From the NCBI GenBank assembly GCA_024236015.1, contig JACKLK010000001.1, forward strand, positions 1,178,001 to 1,242,000: 64,000 bases of DNA. The letters are read 5' to 3'. The notes under the pieces are model-generated. The model was not told where the DNA came from. It saw only the letters and a program-made list of their open reading frames with translations, and did no database searches. Positions 40,569 through 49,619 of this stretch are shown here, one piece after another; the first letter of the stretch is position 1; the number at the start of each line of letters is the position of its first letter. Made by a program: the position numbers and the translations under genes. Source of the stretch: Rhodoferax sp. (lineage in GTDB: Bacteria > Pseudomonadota > Gammaproteobacteria > Burkholderiales > Burkholderiaceae_C).

Positions 40569-42925
40569 CAGTCTTTCCCCTCTTCCAGTCCGCTGGCCAG
40601 GCGCAGCGCATTGACCACCACCAGCAACGAGCTGGCGGCCATGCCCAGCCCCGCCAGCCAGGCCGGAATCCAGCCCACCACCGCCAGCGGGATGCAGGCC
40701 ATGTTGTAGGCCAGGGCCCAGCCCAGATTCTGCCGCACGACCCGCATGGTGCGTCGCGCCAGTTGCAGGCTCTGGCCGATGCGCCGCAATTGCCCGCCCA
40801 GCACGACGAAATCGGCGTGGGACTGCGCCAGCGGAGCGGCGTGACCGAGCGCGAACGACACATCGGCACCGGCCAGCACCGGGGCGTCGTTCAGCCCGTC
40901 GCCGATCACCGCCACCCGATGCCCCTGCGCCTGCTGCTCGCGCAGGAATGCAAGCTTGTCATCGGGGGAACAACCGGCCCACACCGAGGCAATACCCAGG
41001 GGTTCGGCCACCTGCAACGCCGCCTCGCGCTGGTCGCCCGAGACCATGTGCACCCGGTAACCATCGGACAACAGGCCTGCGACCGTGTCCGCGGCGTCCG
41101 CACGCAGGTCCTGGTGCAACGTGAAACTCGCCAGCCAGCCGGACGCGTCGGCCAGGTGCGTCGATCCTGCATGATGGTCCGCCTCGGGCAGGCCGCAGAA
41201 CCGGCTGCTGCCCAGCCACGCCGAACGCGCCGGTGTCGTCCCGTCGCAGGGCTGCAGATCGCCCTGCATCCCCTGCCCCGCATGTTCGGTGACCGCCTCG
41301 GCATGCCAGCTCGGCGCGGAGCCCGGCTGCTGCGCCGCCTGCACCAGCGCGCGCGCCACCGGATGCAGCGAGTGGCCGGCCAGCGCCGCCGCCATGGCCA
41401 GCGCCTGCTCGCGCGACAGGCCCTCGCGCACGCGCACCGCGCCGAGCCGCAGGCCGTCGCGGGTCAGCGTCCCGGTCTTGTCGAACACCACGGTGTCGAC
41501 CGCGGCCAGGGCCTCGAGAGCCTGCAGGCGGCGCACCAGCACCCCGCCCCGGGCCAGGTTGCCGGCGGCGGCGAGCATGGCGGTGGGCGTGGCCAGCGAC
41601 AAGGCGCACGGACAGGTCACGACCAGCACCGCGACGGCCACCATCAAGGCGTGCCCCGCACCGGCCGACCACCAGTACCCGGCAGCCGCCGCCGCGGCCA
41701 GCAACACGACGATCAGGAACGGCTTGGCGATGCGGTCGGCCAGTTGCGCCAGCCGCGGCTTGGTCGCCGATGCGTTGCGCACCAGTGCCAGCACCGCCGC
41801 GAACCGGGTGTCGGCGCCGGCCTTCTCGACCCGGACCTCGATGACGCCGGCCAGGTTGAAGCTGCCGGCGATGACCGGCGCGCCGACGGCACGGGACACC
41901 GGCTTGGACTCCCCGGTCAGCAAGGCCTGGTCCACCAGTGTCGATCCCTGCGTGATCACGCCATCGGCGGCGATCGCCTCGCCGGGCAATACGCGGATCA
42001 CGTCGCCGACCACGAGGCGGCGCACGACGACGGCCTCGAAGCTGCCATCGGCGCGTCGACGCTGCACCGCGTCGGGCATGCGGTTGACCATCGCCTCCAG
42101 TGCCCCGGCGGTGCGGTCGCGCAGGCGCAGTTCGAGCCAGCGCCCGGTGAGCAGGAAGAACACGAACATGGTCAGGGAATCGAAATACACCTCGCGCCCG
42201 AACGCCCCGGCCGGATCGAAGGTGCCCGCCGTGCTGACGGCAAAGGTGATCACCAGCGCAATGGCCACCGGCAGGTCCATGCTCACGCGCCGCTGGACCA
42301 GGTCGCGCAGCGCCGAACGGAAGAACGGGCCGCAGGAGAACAGCATCACCGGCAGGGTCAGCACCCACGAGGCCCAGCGCAGCAGCCGCTCCGACTCCAT
42401 GCTCAGGTCGCCGGGCAAGGCGACATAGGCCGGATAGGCGTACATCATCACCTGCATCATGCACAGGCCGGCCACCAGCCAGCGCCACAAGGCGGTACGA
42501 CTCTCCTGCAGCCGCGCGGCGCGGGCGCTGGCGTCGTTCGCCGGCAGCGGAACATAACCCGCCTTGCGGATCGCACCCATCCAGCCCGAGGGCTTGACGA
42601 CGTCGGGCGACCACGCCACCGTCGCACGGCGCGAGGCCGCGCTGACGTCGGCACGGACCACGCCGGGCACGGCGCGCAAGGCCTGCTCGATGGTGACCGC
42701 ACAGGCCGCGCAGGTGATGCCGTCGACGACCAGGTTCGACTCGACCAGGCCCGGCTCGCGCGTGCTCGGGCCGCTGAAGGCGGCCCATTCCTGAGGATCG
42801 TCCAGCAACTGCATGGCGTCGACCGCGTGTTCGTGGCCGACCGCGCGCCGCGCCACGGGCGAACGCACGTCGGCAAGGGACACGTTGCTGGTCTGCTCGG
42901 GCGTCGCCGCCATGGCACTGGACAT
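40568..42925 (-). CDS. ccoI: Copper-translocating P-type ATPase CcoI (FixI)
   Basis: P1B copper exporter that supplies copper for cbb3 assembly, about 785 residues. N-terminal HMA domain with GITCAAC, eight helices, the CPC motif (VVTCPCALSLATP), DKTGTLT phosphorylation site and GDGLNDAPVL hinge. ATG 42925 is used. An upstream ATG at 42949 has no ribosome site and lies above the start position predicted from the FNR box at 42961, so the extra eight residues are doubtful. It is followed directly by ccoS. Confidence 0.9.
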   Translation of the reverse strand: MSSAMAATPEQTSNVSLADVRSPVARRAVGHEHAVDAMQLLDDPQEWAAFSGPSTREPGLVESNLVVDGITCAACAVTIEQALRAVPGVVRADVSAASRRATVAWSPDVVKPSGWMGAIRKAGYVPLPANDASARAARLQESRTALWRWLVAGLCMMQVMMYAYPAYVALPGDLSMESERLLRWASWVLTLPVMLFSCGPFFRSALRDLVQRRVSMDLPVAIALVITFAVSTAGTFDPAGAFGREVYFDSLTMFVFFLLTGRWLELRLRDRTAGALEAMVNRMPDAVQRRRADGSFEAVVVRRLVVGDVIRVLPGEAIAADGVITQGSTLVDQALLTGESKPVSRAVGAPVIAGSFNLAGVIEVRVEKAGADTRFAAVLALVRNASATKPRLAQLADRIAKPFLIVVLLAAAAAAGYWWSAGAGHALMVAVAVLVVTCPCALSLATPTAMLAAAGNLARGGVLVRRLQALEALAAVDTVVFDKTGTLTRDGLRLGAVRVREGLSREQALAMAAALAGHSLHPVARALVQAAQQPGSAPSWHAEAVTEHAGQGMQGDLQPCDGTTPARSAWLGSSRFCGLPEADHHAGSTHLADASGWLASFTLHQDLRADAADTVAGLLSDGYRVHMVSGDQREAALQVAEPLGIASVWAGCSPDDKLAFLREQQAQGHRVAVIGDGLNDAPVLAGADVSFALGHAAPLAQSHADFVVLGGQLRRIGQSLQLARRTMRVVRQNLGWALAYNMACIPLAVVGWIPAWLAGLGMAASSLLVVVNALRLASGLEEGKD

Positions 42926-42960
42926 GGGACCTGAGCTTAACTCGGACATGCCGACATGTC

Positions 42961-42974
42961 TTGATCTGCATCAA
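42961..42974. promoter_or_regulatory. FNR box between ccoI and usp
   Basis: TTGATCTGCATCAA, a perfect palindrome of the TTGAT-N4-ATCAA type. Centre 42967.5. Rightward it is 41.5 bp from a start at 43009 with TATTCT (42996-43001) as -10, fitting usp. Leftward it is 41.5 bp from 42926 with TAAGCT (42934-42939), fitting ccoI. Confidence 0.8.
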
Positions 42975-43031
42975 GGCGACCGGGCGACACCCGGCTATTC
43001 TCCAACCATCAACAACACCCGAGGAGTCACC

Positions 43032-43475
43032 ATGTACCAGCGAATTCTTGTCGCCACGGACGGATCCAATCTATCCCGCAAGGCCGTCTCGAGCGCCATC
43101 GCCCTGGCCGGGCTGGCCGGTGCCGAACTCGTGGTGCTCAAGGTCGTCGCACGTTATCCCATGACCTACTTCGAGGGCGGCATGGCGGTGCAGGCCGGCG
43201 AAGTGGCGCGCATCGAGAAACAATGGGCCGATGCCGCGCAGGCCATCGTCGACGGCGTCAAGAAGACGGCCATGGCCAAGGGCGTCAAGGCCAAGGGGGT
43301 CACCGTCAAGTCCGACCTGGTGTCGGAGGCCATCATCGCCACCGCGAAGAAGCACAAGTGCGATCTGATCGTGATGGCCTCCCACGGCCGGCGTGGCGTC
43401 AAGCGCCTGCTGCTGGGCAGCGAAACCCAACTGGTGCTGACCCACTCGCACATCCCGGTGCTGGTGCTGCGCTGA
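43032..43475 (+). CDS. Universal stress protein (UspA family)
   Basis: Universal stress protein, 147 residues, with an N-terminal DGSNLSRKA nucleotide loop and the ATP-binding C-terminus (MASHGRRGVKRLLLG followed by SETQLVLTHSHIPVLVLR). The G-2x-G-9x-G-S motif indicates the ATP-binding subclass. A strong GAGGAG lies upstream of ATG 43032 and an FNR box is correctly placed, so it is probably induced when oxygen falls. Hypoxia-induced Usp proteins are known in other proteobacteria. Confidence 0.9.
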   Translation: MYQRILVATDGSNLSRKAVSSAIALAGLAGAELVVLKVVARYPMTYFEGGMAVQAGEVARIEKQWADAAQAIVDGVKKTAMAKGVKAKGVTVKSDLVSEAIIATAKKHKCDLIVMASHGRRGVKRLLLGSETQLVLTHSHIPVLVLR

Positions 43476-43545
43476 ACCAGCACGCCTCGCGGCGGCCAGC
43501 AGCGCCGCGCGCTCGACGCCCGATCCGGCCTGTGAACGCGCTGCC

Positions 43546-45114
43546 TCAGCCGGCCGCGAACAGGCCTTTGTGCTGTTCGCGCAACAGGTTCTTCTGCACC
43601 TTGCCCATGGCATTGCGCGGCAGCTCGTCGACGACGAAGCAGCGCTTGGGCACCTTGAAGTTGGCCAGCCGTGCCTTGAGTTCGGCCAGGACCGCCTGGC
43701 CGTCGAGCCTGGCGCCGGGCCGCGCCGTGACCACGGCCACGCCGACCTCGCCGAAATCGGGATGCGGCACGCCGACCAGCGCGCTTTCGGCCACACCGGC
43801 CATGTCGTTGATGAAGGCCTCCACCTCGGCCGGGTAGACGTTGTAGCCGCCACTGATGATCAGGTCCTTGCTGCGCCCGACGATGGTCACGTAGCCGTCG
43901 GCGTCGATGCGCCCGACATCGCCGGTCTTGAAGAAGCCGTCGGCCGTGAACTCTTCCCGTGTCTTCTCGGGCATGCGCCAGTAGCCGCCGAACACGTTGG
44001 GCCCCTTGACCTGGATGCCGCCCACCTCCCCGGTCGGCACCGGCTGGCCCGCATCGTCACACACCCGCAGCGTCACGCCCGGCAACGGGAAGCCCACCGT
44101 ACCGCCGCGGCGCTCGCCCTGCGCCGGGTCGCAGGGGTTGGATGTCAGCATGATGGTCTCGGACATGCCGTAGCGCTCGAGGATGGTGTGGCCGGTGCGT
44201 TGCTGCCACTGTGCAAAGGTGTCCAACAGCAAGGGCGCGGAACCCGAGATGAACAGGCGCATCGCGCGGCATTGTTCCCGGTTCAGGCCGGGGTCGGCCA
44301 GCAAGCGGACATACATCGTGGGCACGCCCATGAAGACCGTCGCGCGCGGCAGGTTGGCCACCACCCAGGCCGGATCGAACTTCGACTGCCACAACAGCGC
44401 ACTGCCGTTGATCAGCGCGCCGTGCAAGGCCACGAACAGCCCGTGCACGTGAAAGATCGGCAACGAATGGATCAACACGTCGCCGCCGTCGGCAGGCGTG
44501 CGCCAGCCCCAGGCGTCGCGCAGCACCAGCGCATTGCTCAGCAGGTTCGCATGGCTGAGCATGGCACCCTTGCTGCGCCCGGTCGTGCCGCTGGTGTACA
44601 GGATCGCCGCCAGGTCGTCGCCACGGCGCGCGACGCTGGCATGGCGGTCGGAACAGGCAGCGGCGCGCTCGAGCAGGGAGCCGGTGCGATCGTCGTCGAG
44701 CGTGAACACGTGGCCGGTGCCGGCCTTGAACGCGAGCTGGCTGACCCAGCCGAAATTGCGCCGGCTGCACACCACGACGGCCGGTTCGGCATTGCCGATG
44801 AAATACTCCATCTCCGCACTCTGGTAGGCGGTATTGAGCGGCAGGAACACATGGCCGGCGCGCAGCGTGGCCAGGTACACCATGGCGGCCTCGACCGACT
44901 TGTCGACCTGCACCGCGATCCGCGATGCCGGCGGCAGGTCCAGGCCCTGCAGCAGGTTGGCCATCATCGCGGTGGCCCGGTCCAGGTCGCGCCAGCTGTA
45001 GCGCAGGCCGGTATCCGTCTCGATCGCGGTCGCGTCGAGATCGGCCGGGAAGGCATCGCGCAACGCGTCGAACAGGTTGCGGTCGGACGAGGTGGAGATG
45101 GCAGCAGGCTTCAT
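43546..45114 (-). CDS. matB: Malonyl-CoA synthetase (malonate-CoA ligase)
   Basis: Acyl-CoA synthetase of the ANL superfamily, 522 residues, matching the malonate-CoA ligase subgroup. AMP-binding signature YTSGTTGRSKGAMLSH, RYGMSETIM, and C-terminal GGYNVYPAEVEAF and RNAMGKVQK with the adenylation lysine. The neighbouring malonyl-CoA decarboxylase supports the malonate substrate, since ligase and decarboxylase give acetyl-CoA from malonate. A 36-nt gap separates it from the enoyl-CoA hydratase-like gene upstream. Confidence 0.88.
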   Translation of the reverse strand: MKPAAISTSSDRNLFDALRDAFPADLDATAIETDTGLRYSWRDLDRATAMMANLLQGLDLPPASRIAVQVDKSVEAAMVYLATLRAGHVFLPLNTAYQSAEMEYFIGNAEPAVVVCSRRNFGWVSQLAFKAGTGHVFTLDDDRTGSLLERAAACSDRHASVARRGDDLAAILYTSGTTGRSKGAMLSHANLLSNALVLRDAWGWRTPADGGDVLIHSLPIFHVHGLFVALHGALINGSALLWQSKFDPAWVVANLPRATVFMGVPTMYVRLLADPGLNREQCRAMRLFISGSAPLLLDTFAQWQQRTGHTILERYGMSETIMLTSNPCDPAQGERRGGTVGFPLPGVTLRVCDDAGQPVPTGEVGGIQVKGPNVFGGYWRMPEKTREEFTADGFFKTGDVGRIDADGYVTIVGRSKDLIISGGYNVYPAEVEAFINDMAGVAESALVGVPHPDFGEVGVAVVTARPGARLDGQAVLAELKARLANFKVPKRCFVVDELPRNAMGKVQKNLLREQHKGLFAAG

Positions 45115-45150
45115 GGCGTGGACGGGCGGTTCGGTCGAACAAGGGGCGTT

Positions 45151-45975
45151 TCAGAATTGCGGCTTGCGCTTGGCGAGAAAGGCAGTGATGCCTTCGCGGT
45201 GCTCGGGCGTGTCGGCGTAGTCGTAGGCCTGGTCCACCAGCGCCTGCAACCGGTCCCGGCGGTCGATGCCGCGCGCCGTGGCGTCGGTGGGCGCTTGCGG
45301 GCCCGGCGCCGGGTCGCCCTGCAATGCGCGCAACATGCGCTTGTGCATGCGGGCCGCCTGCGGCGCCAGCGCCACGATGCGCTGGCGGGCCTGCTCGAGC
45401 GCGTCGGCCACGTCGGCATCGGGCACGCAGCGGCTGAGAAAACCGAGCTGCAGCATGCGCTGCGCATCGAGCACCCGGGCCTCGAGCAGCAGCTCGCGGG
45501 TGGCGCTCGCTCCGGCGGCCCGCAGCACCAGGTCGAGCTCGCGCGGCGCCATCGGGAAACCCAGCCGGGCGATCGGCGCGCCGAAACGCGCCGACGCGCC
45601 GGCGATGCGGATGTCGCAACAGCTGGCGATCTCCAGCCCGGCGCCCATGCAGTTGCCGTCGATCTGCGCAAGCACCGGCAGGTCGCAGTCGAGCATGGCC
45701 TGCAAGGCGCCCCACACCGTGTTCTCGTGGAAATCGCGCAGGCGCTGGCGGTCGAATCGGAATGCCGGGTATTCGGCGATGTCGCCACCGGCACAGAAAT
45801 GCCCGCCGGCCCCCCGCACGACGACACAGCGCAACGCAGGGTCCCGGGCAATGGACGCGAACGCGGCGCGCAGCTGCTCCCACATGGCCAGCGACATGGC
45901 ATTGAAACGCGCACCCTGGCTCAGCGTCACCACCGCCAGCGCTCCATCGGTCTCGATGCGTACTTCTGCAGTCAC
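45151..45975 (-). CDS. Enoyl-CoA hydratase/isomerase family protein
   Basis: Crotonase-fold protein, 274 residues. It has the oxyanion-hole elements AGGDIAEY and DGNCMGAGLEIASCCD and the SARFGAPIARLGFPMAP region. The usual catalytic Glu pair is only partly recognisable, so hydratase activity is not guaranteed. Starts at GTG 45975, since no ATG precedes the first beta strand; ribosome site weak. It sits between matA and matB; a thioesterase-like or decarboxylase-like role in malonate use is a guess. Confidence 0.8.
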   Translation of the reverse strand: MTAEVRIETDGALAVVTLSQGARFNAMSLAMWEQLRAAFASIARDPALRCVVVRGAGGHFCAGGDIAEYPAFRFDRQRLRDFHENTVWGALQAMLDCDLPVLAQIDGNCMGAGLEIASCCDIRIAGASARFGAPIARLGFPMAPRELDLVLRAAGASATRELLLEARVLDAQRMLQLGFLSRCVPDADVADALEQARQRIVALAPQAARMHKRMLRALQGDPAPGPQAPTDATARGIDRRDRLQALVDQAYDYADTPEHREGITAFLAKRKPQF

Positions 45976-46016
45976 CGTGCGTGGGGTCCTGGATGAAGGC
46001 CGGAAATGCCCGGCGC

Positions 46017-47468
46017 CTAGAACGCCAGCGCGTCGAGCGCGCTCGAGGTCGGGATCTTGCCCTGTTCGAGCTGGCTGCGGTATTTGTCCAGCCGCTTGAG
46101 GTCGTACAGGTAGTTCACCATCAGGCCGCAGGACTGCTTGATGCCCTTGGGCGAGCCGTCGGCCATCCAGTTGAGTCGCTCGATGCGCGCGCCGTTGCCC
46201 AGGTGGAACCGGGCCACCGGATCCACCGAGCGACCACCCTTGCCGGTCTCCAGCAGGTACTGGGCCGCACATTGCAGCAGCAGCCTGCGCACGGGCGACT
46301 TCTCGTCCAGCTCGGCCGCCGCATCGAACCCGGCCAGCACCGCTTCGCCGGTGAGCGCGTCAGGCTCCACCGCCAATGCCTGGGCCAGGCGCTGGCGCGC
46401 CTTGACGCCGGCCTTGTCCAGCATCGCGTCGATGTTGCGACCCAGCCAGGCGCGCAGGCCCGGGATCGGCGACAGGGTCGCGAAGGTCTTGAGCCGCGGG
46501 AACTCGCCCTGCAAGGCCTCGACGACACGCTTGATCAGCGAATCGCCGAAACTCACGCCGCGCAATCCGACCTGGGTGTTGCTGATCGAATAGAAGATCG
46601 CCGTCGTGGCCTTGTCCAGGTCGGCGGCCGACGCCGACTCGTCGAGCAGCGGCGCCATGCTGTCGGCCATCTGGTCGAGCAGGGCCACCTCGACGAAGAT
46701 CAGGGGCTCGTCGGGCATGTGCGGATGGAAGAATCCGTAGCAGCGGCGATCGCTGTCCAGGCGGTTCTTCACGTCGGCCCAGCTGCGGATCGCGTGCACG
46801 GCCTCGTAGCGGATCAGTTTCTCGATCAGCGATGCCGGCGAATCCCAGCTGATGCGGCGCAGCTCGAGAAACGCTACGTCGAACCAGTTCGAGAACAGGC
46901 TTTCGAGCTCGGCATCGAGCGCCACCAGCCCCTTGTGGGTGCGCAGCAGCGGCAGCAATTCGGCGCGCAGGTTCACCAGGAAACGCAGGCCCTGCGCAAA
47001 CCCGGCGAAACGCTGCAGCAAGCGGGTGCGCGGCGACTCCAGCGCCTGGCGCAGCCGGATCTCCGCATGACCCTGCTCGGGCGTGCCCTGCGCGGCCTCG
47101 TATTCGGCGCGCGCGGCCTGCATCGTCTGCGGGTCGTGGGCGAACTTGTCGTTCATCAGGAACATGCAGTCGATGCGTTCGGGCGCGGAAGCCTTTTCGT
47201 ACCACTGCGCAATCACGCTGGCGCGGCGTCCCGCCTCGGCCTCGCTGACGCGGCTGTCGACGACGGACTGCAACTCGCCCAGGATGCGCCGCAACTCGCG
47301 CGGGGACAAGGCCTCGTCGCCCTTGCGCACGACGCCATCGAGCCGCGCGTCGAGCGAACGCGCGGGACCGGAGCCGGACGTCGTCTTGGCCTGTTCGGCC
47401 TGCGCCTCGGCCTGCACCTGCGACATCAGCCGGCTGACCTTGTCCAGAATCCAGTTCGACGTCGTCAT
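46017..47468 (-). CDS. matA: Malonyl-CoA decarboxylase
   Basis: Converts malonyl-CoA to acetyl-CoA and CO2, 483 residues. N-terminal helical domain and C-terminal GNAT-like catalytic domain with CYGFFHPHMPDEPLIFVEVA, including the His expected in the active site, then TAIFYSISNTQ and LKTFATLSPIPG (Ser-x-x-Pro catalytic region). It begins the leftward block matA-hydratase-matB. Start at ATG 47468 removes a leader (from 47591) that has no homology support. No cognate regulator or malonate transporter is adjacent. Confidence 0.92.
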   Translation of the reverse strand: MTTSNWILDKVSRLMSQVQAEAQAEQAKTTSGSGPARSLDARLDGVVRKGDEALSPRELRRILGELQSVVDSRVSEAEAGRRASVIAQWYEKASAPERIDCMFLMNDKFAHDPQTMQAARAEYEAAQGTPEQGHAEIRLRQALESPRTRLLQRFAGFAQGLRFLVNLRAELLPLLRTHKGLVALDAELESLFSNWFDVAFLELRRISWDSPASLIEKLIRYEAVHAIRSWADVKNRLDSDRRCYGFFHPHMPDEPLIFVEVALLDQMADSMAPLLDESASAADLDKATTAIFYSISNTQVGLRGVSFGDSLIKRVVEALQGEFPRLKTFATLSPIPGLRAWLGRNIDAMLDKAGVKARQRLAQALAVEPDALTGEAVLAGFDAAAELDEKSPVRRLLLQCAAQYLLETGKGGRSVDPVARFHLGNGARIERLNWMADGSPKGIKQSCGLMVNYLYDLKRLDKYRSQLEQGKIPTSSALDALAF

Positions 47469-47648
47469 GCTTGCAGGCTCCAGGTCAGGCTCGGCGCAGG
47501 CAAGCGGCCGCGACGCCGCAACAGGGCTTGGGGCTGGGCATCGGTGGTCGTCAGAGGCATGCGCATGGAAGTGGGCGGTCGGAACCGGCACGGTCCCGGG
47601 TGATGCCTGATTCTAGGGACATCGCCCGGCCCGCCCGGCAGATGCCGC

Positions 47649-48467
47649 TCACAGCGGCCACTGCGCGTCGCGCCGGCCCGCCCACCACCACAATGCGGCG
47701 CCGGCGAGCACCATCGGAATACACAACCACTGGCCCATGCTCATGCCCAGCGACAACAGGCCGAGGTGGGCATCGGGTTCGCGGAAAAATTCGGCGATGA
47801 ATCGCAACACGCCGTAACCGACCAGGAAGGCGGCGGCCACGCGCCCGGTGGCGCGTCGCCGGCGCGCATACCACCACAACAACACGAACAACAACAGGCC
47901 TTCGAGCAGGAACTGGTAGATCTGTGACGGATGACGCGGCAGCTCGCCCGCCCCGCGGAACACCATGCCCCAGGGCAGGCCCGGATCGGCCAGGCGGCCC
48001 GGCAACTCGCCGTTGATGAAGTTGCCGATGCGGCCCGCGGCCAGACCGGTCGGTACGCAGGGCGCGACGAAATCGGCCACCTTCCAGAACGGCCGGCGGC
48101 GGGAATATGCAAACCAGACCATGGCGGCGATGACGCCGAGCAAGCCGCCGTGGAAACTCATGCCGCCCTGCCAGACCGCAAAGACCTCCAGCGGATGGGC
48201 CAGGTAATACAAGGGCTTGTAGAACAGGCAATACCCCAGCCGCCCGCCGAGCACGACACCCACCACGCCCAGGAACAGGATGTCCTCCACGTCCCGGCGG
48301 CCCCAGCCGGTATCGCCCCCCAGGGACACGAAAGGTTCGTGGCGCAATCGCAGATGCCCCAGCAGCATGAACAGGCCGAAGGCCGCCAGGTAGGTCAGGC
48401 CGTACCAGTGCACGGCGATCGGGCCCAGTTGCAGGGCGACGGGGTCGATATCGGGATGAATCAGCAT
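47649..48467 (-). CDS. lgt: Prolipoprotein diacylglyceryl transferase
   Basis: Inner-membrane enzyme that adds diacylglycerol to the lipobox cysteine of prolipoproteins, 272 residues, seven helices. The diagnostic Lgt signature GLAAGRIGNFINGELPGR and GGMSFHGGLLG are present, as is RHPSQIYQ. ATG 48467 was taken, with an upstream in-frame ATG at 48476 as alternative. It is 181 bp downstream of and in the same direction as the matA gene; functional linkage is not implied. Confidence 0.96.
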   Translation of the reverse strand: MLIHPDIDPVALQLGPIAVHWYGLTYLAAFGLFMLLGHLRLRHEPFVSLGGDTGWGRRDVEDILFLGVVGVVLGGRLGYCLFYKPLYYLAHPLEVFAVWQGGMSFHGGLLGVIAAMVWFAYSRRRPFWKVADFVAPCVPTGLAAGRIGNFINGELPGRLADPGLPWGMVFRGAGELPRHPSQIYQFLLEGLLLFVLLWWYARRRRATGRVAAAFLVGYGVLRFIAEFFREPDAHLGLLSLGMSMGQWLCIPMVLAGAALWWWAGRRDAQWPL

Positions 48468-48523
48468 GCGCCGCATTGTGCACGCCGCGCCATGCCCCGC
48501 CGCCGGCCGGGGACGAGGTGGTG

Positions 48524-49468
48524 TCAGCCCGCTTCCATCGGATCGGGCTCGTCCGGGTGTGCCTGCACATACGCGACGAAACGCGCCAGGGCCGGGTTGT
48601 CGTTGTCGCCACGCCACACCAGGCTGGTCTCGCAGCGCGTGCCGACGCCGACCGGCCCGCGGCCGCGGACGTCCCGGTAGATCACGCCCGAGCGCTGGAA
48701 CTGCCGCACGCTTTCCGGCACCCAGGCCACCCCCAGGCCCGCCGAGACCAGGTTCACGATGGTCTGCATCTGGTTGGCCTGCTGGGCCACCACCGGCACC
48801 GCGCCGGCGCCGTGGTACAGGCCGAAGATCGCGTCGTGCAGCGACGGGGCGATGCGCCGGGGAAAGATCACCAGCGGGCACGCCAGCGCATCGTGCAACC
48901 GGGGCGGCGCCGCCTGCAGCGCCAGCGGATGCCGCGCCGGCAGCGCCAGCGCCAGCGGCTCGGAGCTCACGCGCAGACTGCTGCGCCCGGGCGGTGCGAA
49001 GCCCGGCGCATGCAGCACGAAGCCGGCGTCGATGTCGCCCCGCTCGAAGGCGTCGGCCTGCACATCGCCGGTGGCCTCGCTCAGGTCGAGCAACACGTCG
49101 GGAAAGGACGCGCGGAATCCGCGTACCCAGCGCGGCAGCAAGGTGTAACCGACGGTGGACACGAAGGCCAGCCGCAGCCGACCGGCCTCGCCACCGGCGG
49201 CCGCGCGCGCCAGTGGCGGCAGGTCGTGGGCGCGCGCCAGCAGGTCGCGGACCTTGGGCAACAAGGCGGCGCCGGCCACGCTCAGGCGCACCTGGCGCTT
49301 GGTGCGCTCGAACAGCGGCACGCCGAGCAGCGACTCCAGCTGGGCGATGCCCTGCGTCAGCGGTGGCTGCGTCATGTGCAGCGCGCGCGCCGCGCGGCCG
49401 AAGTGCAGTTCCTGCGCCACCGCCAGGAACTGGCGCCACAGCCGCAGGTCGATGGGACGGTCATTCAT
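48524..49468 (-). CDS. LysR-family transcriptional regulator
   Basis: LysR regulator, 314 residues. N-terminal winged HTH (HFGRAARALHMTQPPLTQGI, then QLESLLGVPLFER), followed by the two-lobe effector-binding domain. Divergent from ilvD across 151 bp, so it may regulate ilvD or itself, but the inducer is unknown. An upstream ATG two codons earlier (49474) is possible. No LysR T-N11-A operator was pinned down in the gap. Confidence 0.9.
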   Translation of the reverse strand: MNDRPIDLRLWRQFLAVAQELHFGRAARALHMTQPPLTQGIAQLESLLGVPLFERTKRQVRLSVAGAALLPKVRDLLARAHDLPPLARAAAGGEAGRLRLAFVSTVGYTLLPRWVRGFRASFPDVLLDLSEATGDVQADAFERGDIDAGFVLHAPGFAPPGRSSLRVSSEPLALALPARHPLALQAAPPRLHDALACPLVIFPRRIAPSLHDAIFGLYHGAGAVPVVAQQANQMQTIVNLVSAGLGVAWVPESVRQFQRSGVIYRDVRGRGPVGVGTRCETSLVWRGDNDNPALARFVAYVQAHPDEPDPMEAG

Positions 49469-49619
49469 ATGCAATGTGAATCAGTGAGCCATGGAAAGTA
49501 TATTGGTGCAACTTAGTCGCAGCGCGCATACTCTCGGGTCTGCACCCATGCATGCCGCGCGGCCGACCGCCGCCTGCGGCTGCCGGACACCATCAACCCG
49601 ACCGAGAGACAAGCACGCC

